A stretch of DNA of 64,000 nt from the NCBI GenBank assembly GCA_039944535.1, contig JBDUYP010000022.1, positions 62,001 through 126,000 on the forward strand, read 5' to 3'. Shown in pieces: positions 61,048 to 64,000 of the stretch (its first letter is position 1; each line of letters opens with the position of its first letter). The DNA comes from JAMZMI01 sp039944535. GTDB lineage: Bacteria; Bacteroidota; Bacteroidia; Cytophagales; Cyclobacteriaceae. The translations under genes and the position numbers were made by a program. Under the pieces are notes generated by a model, which ran no database searches, was not told the DNA's origin, and was given only the letters and a program-made list of their open reading frames with translations.

Positions 61048-62070
61048 ATGCAACTTAAAATATATGTTGCCGTGCTACTTTGCGCGGTTTTTTCTCAAAT
61101 AAACGCTCAGGAAAATTGGACATCAGGCAGGCCGGACGGTCATGCCCCAATCTCCGTAATGGGCGATCACACCCACGGCAAAGGTGACTGGATGGTGTCA
61201 TACCGCTACATGATGATGGGTATGGATGGCCTACGCGACGGGTCTGAAGATATTTCTTCTGACGGTGCGTTTGACCAGGGATACATGATGGTTCCGGAGA
61301 GCATGACTATGAACATGCACATGCTGGGTGTCATGTATGCGCCATCGGACAGGTTGACGCTCATGATCATGTCCAACTATGTGGAGTTGAATATGGATAT
61401 GGCCATGAGAATGAATGGCATGACGAGCCGATTCGAAACATCTTCATCAGGCCTGGGAGACCTGAAGATTTCGGGGTTATACAAGCTCTTGGATGTAAAA
61501 GGTCAGCGCATTCATGCCAATCTGGGGTTGAGTGTCCCTGTTGGCTCTATAGATAATGAAGATGTAACGCCCATGTCTGATCCGAATGCGACCCAGCTGC
61601 CCTATCCCATGCAAATAGGGTCTGGCACCTGGGATGTGATGCCAGGAATCACCTATATGGGACAAAAAGGAGCCCTTTCGTGGGGTGCGCAAACCATGGG
61701 TACCATTCGTATTGGGGAAAATAACCGAAGCTATGCATTTGGCAACAAAGGATGCCTGCTGGGCTGGGTAGGCTTCAAAACCACAGAATGGCTGAGCTTC
61801 TCTGCAAAAGTGAAGGGATCTGTGTCTGGGAAAATATCGGGGAACGACCCTACATATACCAACCCCATGATGTCGCCTACACTACAGACAGAAAATTTTG
61901 GAGGGACGACAGCTAGTAGTGGATTGGGGTTCAATATCTATATACCAAATGGAGCTTTGAAAAACGTTCGAATTGGGGTGGAATATGAGCTACCATTCTA
62001 TCAGAATCTCAACGGCCCGCAAATGAAAACAACAGGAATAGGCACCCTAGGCTTACAATATTCATGGTAA
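61048..62070 (+). CDS. Met-rich outer-membrane beta-barrel protein
   Basis: A 340-residue protein with signal peptide (ending INAQ) and an outer-membrane barrel: alternating strands, ending in Y-S-W. It is strikingly Met-rich at the start (YMMMGMDGLRDG, MMVPESMTMNMHMLGVMY, MDMAMRMNGMT), with some His (GDHTHGKGDWMV). Similar barrels (phenol-degradation MetA-like fold) are found beside copper or cation efflux genes, where Met clusters may bind Cu(I). It follows the CDF gene and the small Cys-containing gene, with the structured element in between. Confidence 0.8.
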   Translation: MQLKIYVAVLLCAVFSQINAQENWTSGRPDGHAPISVMGDHTHGKGDWMVSYRYMMMGMDGLRDGSEDISSDGAFDQGYMMVPESMTMNMHMLGVMYAPSDRLTLMIMSNYVELNMDMAMRMNGMTSRFETSSSGLGDLKISGLYKLLDVKGQRIHANLGLSVPVGSIDNEDVTPMSDPNATQLPYPMQIGSGTWDVMPGITYMGQKGALSWGAQTMGTIRIGENNRSYAFGNKGCLLGWVGFKTTEWLSFSAKVKGSVSGKISGNDPTYTNPMMSPTLQTENFGGTTASSGLGFNIYIPNGALKNVRIGVEYELPFYQNLNGPQMKTTGIGTLGLQYSW

Positions 62071-62083
62071 CTTAGATTGGCAG

Positions 62084-62116
62084 ATCAGAGGCCGCTTCCT
62101 CAAAGTGGCCTCTGAT
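62084..62116 (+). terminator. Intrinsic terminator after the Met-rich barrel gene
   Basis: atcagaggcc (62084-62093) pairs with ggcctctgat (62107-62116), with further ctt/aag pairing inside; tttgtttg follows. Confidence 0.85.
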
Positions 62117-62172
62117 TTTGTTTGAAAATAAAAAAACAAAGTTCCGTTCATTTCGTACATTCGCGCACCTTT

Positions 62173-62781
62173 ATGTCAATAGTACGCAGAGTGAGATCGA
62201 TCGAACGGTTGTTTGGTCTTCTCGATGATGAAATCGCTACTTTCCGCTCAGAAACGGGACTTCATTGTGTATCTGGGTGTGGCCACTGCTGCACCAAACC
62301 AGATATTGACGCTACTCCATTGGAATTTTTACCGTACGCTTATCACCTTTTTCTTCAGGGAAAAGCTCAGGAAACTTTAGATAAACTAGCTGAAGAAGGC
62401 CCCTCGATATGTATTATATATACACCTCTGTCAGTCGAAGATAAAACCAAAGGAACATGTAGCGAGTACCCGTACCGTGGGTTGATATGCAGGCTGTTTG
62501 GTTTTGGTGCCGGCAGGGATAAATTTGGTCAGCTCCGGCTTGCCACCTGCAAAATCATAAAAGAACAGCAAGCCGAAAACTACGAAAACACAGTCACAAA
62601 GATAAAAGACGGCTTATATGTGCCAATATTCACAGACTACTTCAAAAAGCTTTCACAAATAGATTTCAGAATGGGCAACACCTTCGTCCCAATAAATGAA
62701 GCTATCAAACTTGCGATTGAGGAAGTGCTCTCTTATTATGCTTACAGGCCTTTACCAAAGGGGTTTAAAGGAGCGGCTTAA
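62173..62781 (+). CDS. YkgJ-family cysteine-cluster protein
   Basis: The ATG at 62173 (MSIVRRVRSIERLFGLLDDE) gives 202 residues; the frame is open from a TTG at 62122, but that lies at the terminator of the gene before. The Cys cluster is HCVSGCGHCCTKPDIDATPLEF, and further Cys lie in CSEYPYRGLICRLFGFG and ATCKIIKE, the layout of the CxxxCxxCC zinc- or iron-binding family (PF03692). Function is unknown. It is convergent with the next gene, four bases apart. Confidence 0.85.
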   Translation: MSIVRRVRSIERLFGLLDDEIATFRSETGLHCVSGCGHCCTKPDIDATPLEFLPYAYHLFLQGKAQETLDKLAEEGPSICIIYTPLSVEDKTKGTCSEYPYRGLICRLFGFGAGRDKFGQLRLATCKIIKEQQAENYENTVTKIKDGLYVPIFTDYFKKLSQIDFRMGNTFVPINEAIKLAIEEVLSYYAYRPLPKGFKGAA

Positions 62782-62785
62782 AATG

Positions 62786-63415
62786 CTAAAGTTCTTCAAA
62801 ACCGTTCAAAAGGGTTTCAGCTTTATCATAATACTCTTCAAACAAACCTTCTCCCGTATAAGTCACTAATTGTACGGTACCCATGGAAGATGAATAATAA
62901 TATCCGAAGTATATAAACTTTATGCCCTGAATAGAGCCTTTAATCTGCATCATCAAAACTTTCACACCGTTGACCATTCGGTATTCCTCTTTCATCAATT
63001 GGATATCATTTGCCGCACTTCTGGCATTGTCTAAGGCAATTTGTTTAAGAGTCTCAAGCGGTATTTCAAATTTCTCGGTGATCATCATACCATACAGATC
63101 CTCTCCCTTCATCTGAAATTCAAACTCAGCAGATTCATTGTCAGTCGACTTTGTAAAAGACCATTCTTTGGGGTTTATTGATAAACCCACATCCAACTTC
63201 TTACTTTTAATTTGAAAGGTGGACTTTTTGTCTTTCTCAAATAAGCTTTCATTAATTGGTATCTCTGCGTCCTCAGCCTCAAGGTCTCCGTCTAAAAAAG
63301 ACCAGCTCCCATCATCATAAAGAATAACCTCATCCCCTGTCTCGGTAACCGCGTGGGTCTGCGTTAGTCCACTATAAACAACAAATAAAAAAATAAAAGC
63401 TAGAGTTGATTTCAT
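62786..63415 (-). CDS. Exported protein of unknown function
   Basis: The ATG at 63415 (MKSTLAFIFLFVVYSGLTQT) gives a clean signal peptide and 209 residues; the frame is open 18 codons further without support. The first mature part has the pattern AVTETGDEVILYDDGSWSF, seen in many Bacteroidota exported proteins. The rest is an alpha/beta domain (EFQMKGEDLYGMMITEKFEI, MQIKGSIQGIKFIYFGYYYS). No function can be given. Confidence 0.78.
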   Translation of the reverse strand: MKSTLAFIFLFVVYSGLTQTHAVTETGDEVILYDDGSWSFLDGDLEAEDAEIPINESLFEKDKKSTFQIKSKKLDVGLSINPKEWSFTKSTDNESAEFEFQMKGEDLYGMMITEKFEIPLETLKQIALDNARSAANDIQLMKEEYRMVNGVKVLMMQIKGSIQGIKFIYFGYYYSSSMGTVQLVTYTGEGLFEEYYDKAETLLNGFEEL

Positions 63416-63527
63416 TTGGATCAAGTTGGATGATGAACAAATATACGACTCAATGCTCGAATTACACATAGCCCTACAACATGGGAAATACTATTTCACA
63501 TTTAGGTATGTCAATAGACTCAGAAGA

Positions 63528-64000
63528 TCAAAACTGAGCCAAAAATTCGTCTATCGCACCGTAAAGCTTTTCCAGCTCACTCTTGGAAATTATATATGGA
63601 GGCAATATATATATGACATTACCCAATGGTCTCAGCAACAGGTCTCTTTCCATGAAGAAGTCATAGATCCGTTCTTTGATATCACTGGTATAGCCTGCAT
63701 CCTCTACTTTCATTTCAATAGCCAGGATTGTACCTCTATGTCTGATTTCTTTCACTTGAGGTGTCGATTTGAAACCGGCCACATACTGCTCATGGCTTTC
63801 TGAGATTTGGGCTATTTGCTTCTGACACTTTTTTGTCAGCAACAATTTCATACTGGCATTTGCCGCAGCGCAGGCCAACGGATTGGCCGTGTATGAATGT
63901 CCATGAAAGAATGCTTTGTTTCTATCTTCTACATCAAAAGCCTCTACAATGCGATTGTTAACCGCCGTTACACCCATTGGCAAATAGCCTCCGGTTATAC
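63528..64000 (-). CDS. bioA: Adenosylmethionine-8-amino-7-oxononanoate aminotransferase, 3' part
   Basis: The last 157 codons of a class III PLP aminotransferase; the frame runs off the right edge. The first visible residues, ITGGYLPMGVTAVNN, sit directly after the PLP lysine in BioA. Then FFHGHSYTANPLACAAANAS, EIRHRGTILAIEMKV and LLRPLGNVIYILPPYIIS follow, which match BioA well. It makes diaminopelargonate in biotin synthesis. The true start is outside the window; the Met at 63983 is internal. Confidence 0.9.
   Translation of the reverse strand, partial: ITGGYLPMGVTAVNNRIVEAFDVEDRNKAFFHGHSYTANPLACAAANASMKLLLTKKCQKQIAQISESHEQYVAGFKSTPQVKEIRHRGTILAIEMKVEDAGYTSDIKERIYDFFMERDLLLRPLGNVIYILPPYIISKSELEKLYGAIDEFLAQF

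Noticed and set aside
1..64000. tRNA, rRNA, CRISPR arrays, insertion sequences or prophage genes
   Set aside because: No cloverleaf, rRNA block, spaced direct-repeat array, transposase or phage structural gene was recognised by reading both strands; intergenic gaps are all short.

Overview
The window looks like a chromosomal segment of a Bacteroidota bacterium, most likely a gliding, marine-type member of the Cytophagales (inference, not a database result). The signs are: the gliding ABC module gldA-gldF-gldG; several secreted proteins ending in a Por/type IX secretion (T9SS) C-terminal sorting domain; Bacteroidota-style promoters (TAnnTTTG) just ahead of many genes; few Shine-Dalgarno sequences; many small lipoproteins; and Bacteroidota families such as DUF4494 and the short arginine decarboxylase. 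Coding density is high. No gene-free stretch exceeds about 240 bases, and I see no tRNA, rRNA, CRISPR array, phage or insertion sequence.

Layout. 1-2743 is the 5' part of a large secreted LamG/beta-helix surface protein cut by the left edge. 2.9-8.4 kb holds a duplicated-domain lipoprotein, Tex, a TlpA-type thioredoxin, glycerate kinase and a SixA-like phosphatase. 8.5-13.2 kb holds topA, an HTH-Fic protein with its own inverted-repeat operator, and dnaN. 13.3-18.2 kb is a minus-strand operon: SDR, gldA, gldF, gldG and a DUF4340-like gene. 18.3-22.8 kb has an FMN reductase, DUF4494, an M61 peptidase and a T9SS cargo protein. 22.9-25.1 kb is a MarR-controlled operon (marR, GNAT, small membrane protein, EamA exporter) with twin palindromic operators. 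25.1-30.5 kb has an asparaginase-like lipoprotein, an ECF sigma factor overlapping a membrane/beta-barrel protein, a T9SS protein built of about eleven repeats, and small exported proteins.

30.5-35 kb is a partial histidine operon, hisG-hisD-hisC-hisB, preceded by a 14-residue leader peptide with seven histidines. 35-42.2 kb contains a universal stress protein and an operon of two guanidino-group enzymes with argS and menA, divergent from arginine decarboxylase. 42.2-47.4 kb holds a Dpm1-like glycosyltransferase, a LolC/E-like permease, a NamZ-type muramidase, an alpha/beta hydrolase, and a padR gene with an operator inside its promoter, next to a GldL-like membrane protein. 47.4-55.6 kb is a run of fmt, folA, a membrane protein, an SDR and a 1393-residue subtilase, followed by another T9SS protein. 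55.6-64 kb has an EF-hand protein, DUF4197, cinA, a 2-oxoacid dehydrogenase E2, a zinc-type CDF exporter with a Met-rich outer-membrane protein, a structured GC-rich intergenic element, a YkgJ protein and the 3' part of bioA.

Most genes are housekeeping. The most interesting parts are regulatory: the histidine leader, the PadR, MarR and Fic operators, apparent leaderless promoters, and the structured element at 60911-61010. Among proteins, the repeat-built secreted protein, the EF-hand protein and the arginine/citrulline cluster deserve attention. I found no clearly undescribed multi-gene defence or biosynthetic system.
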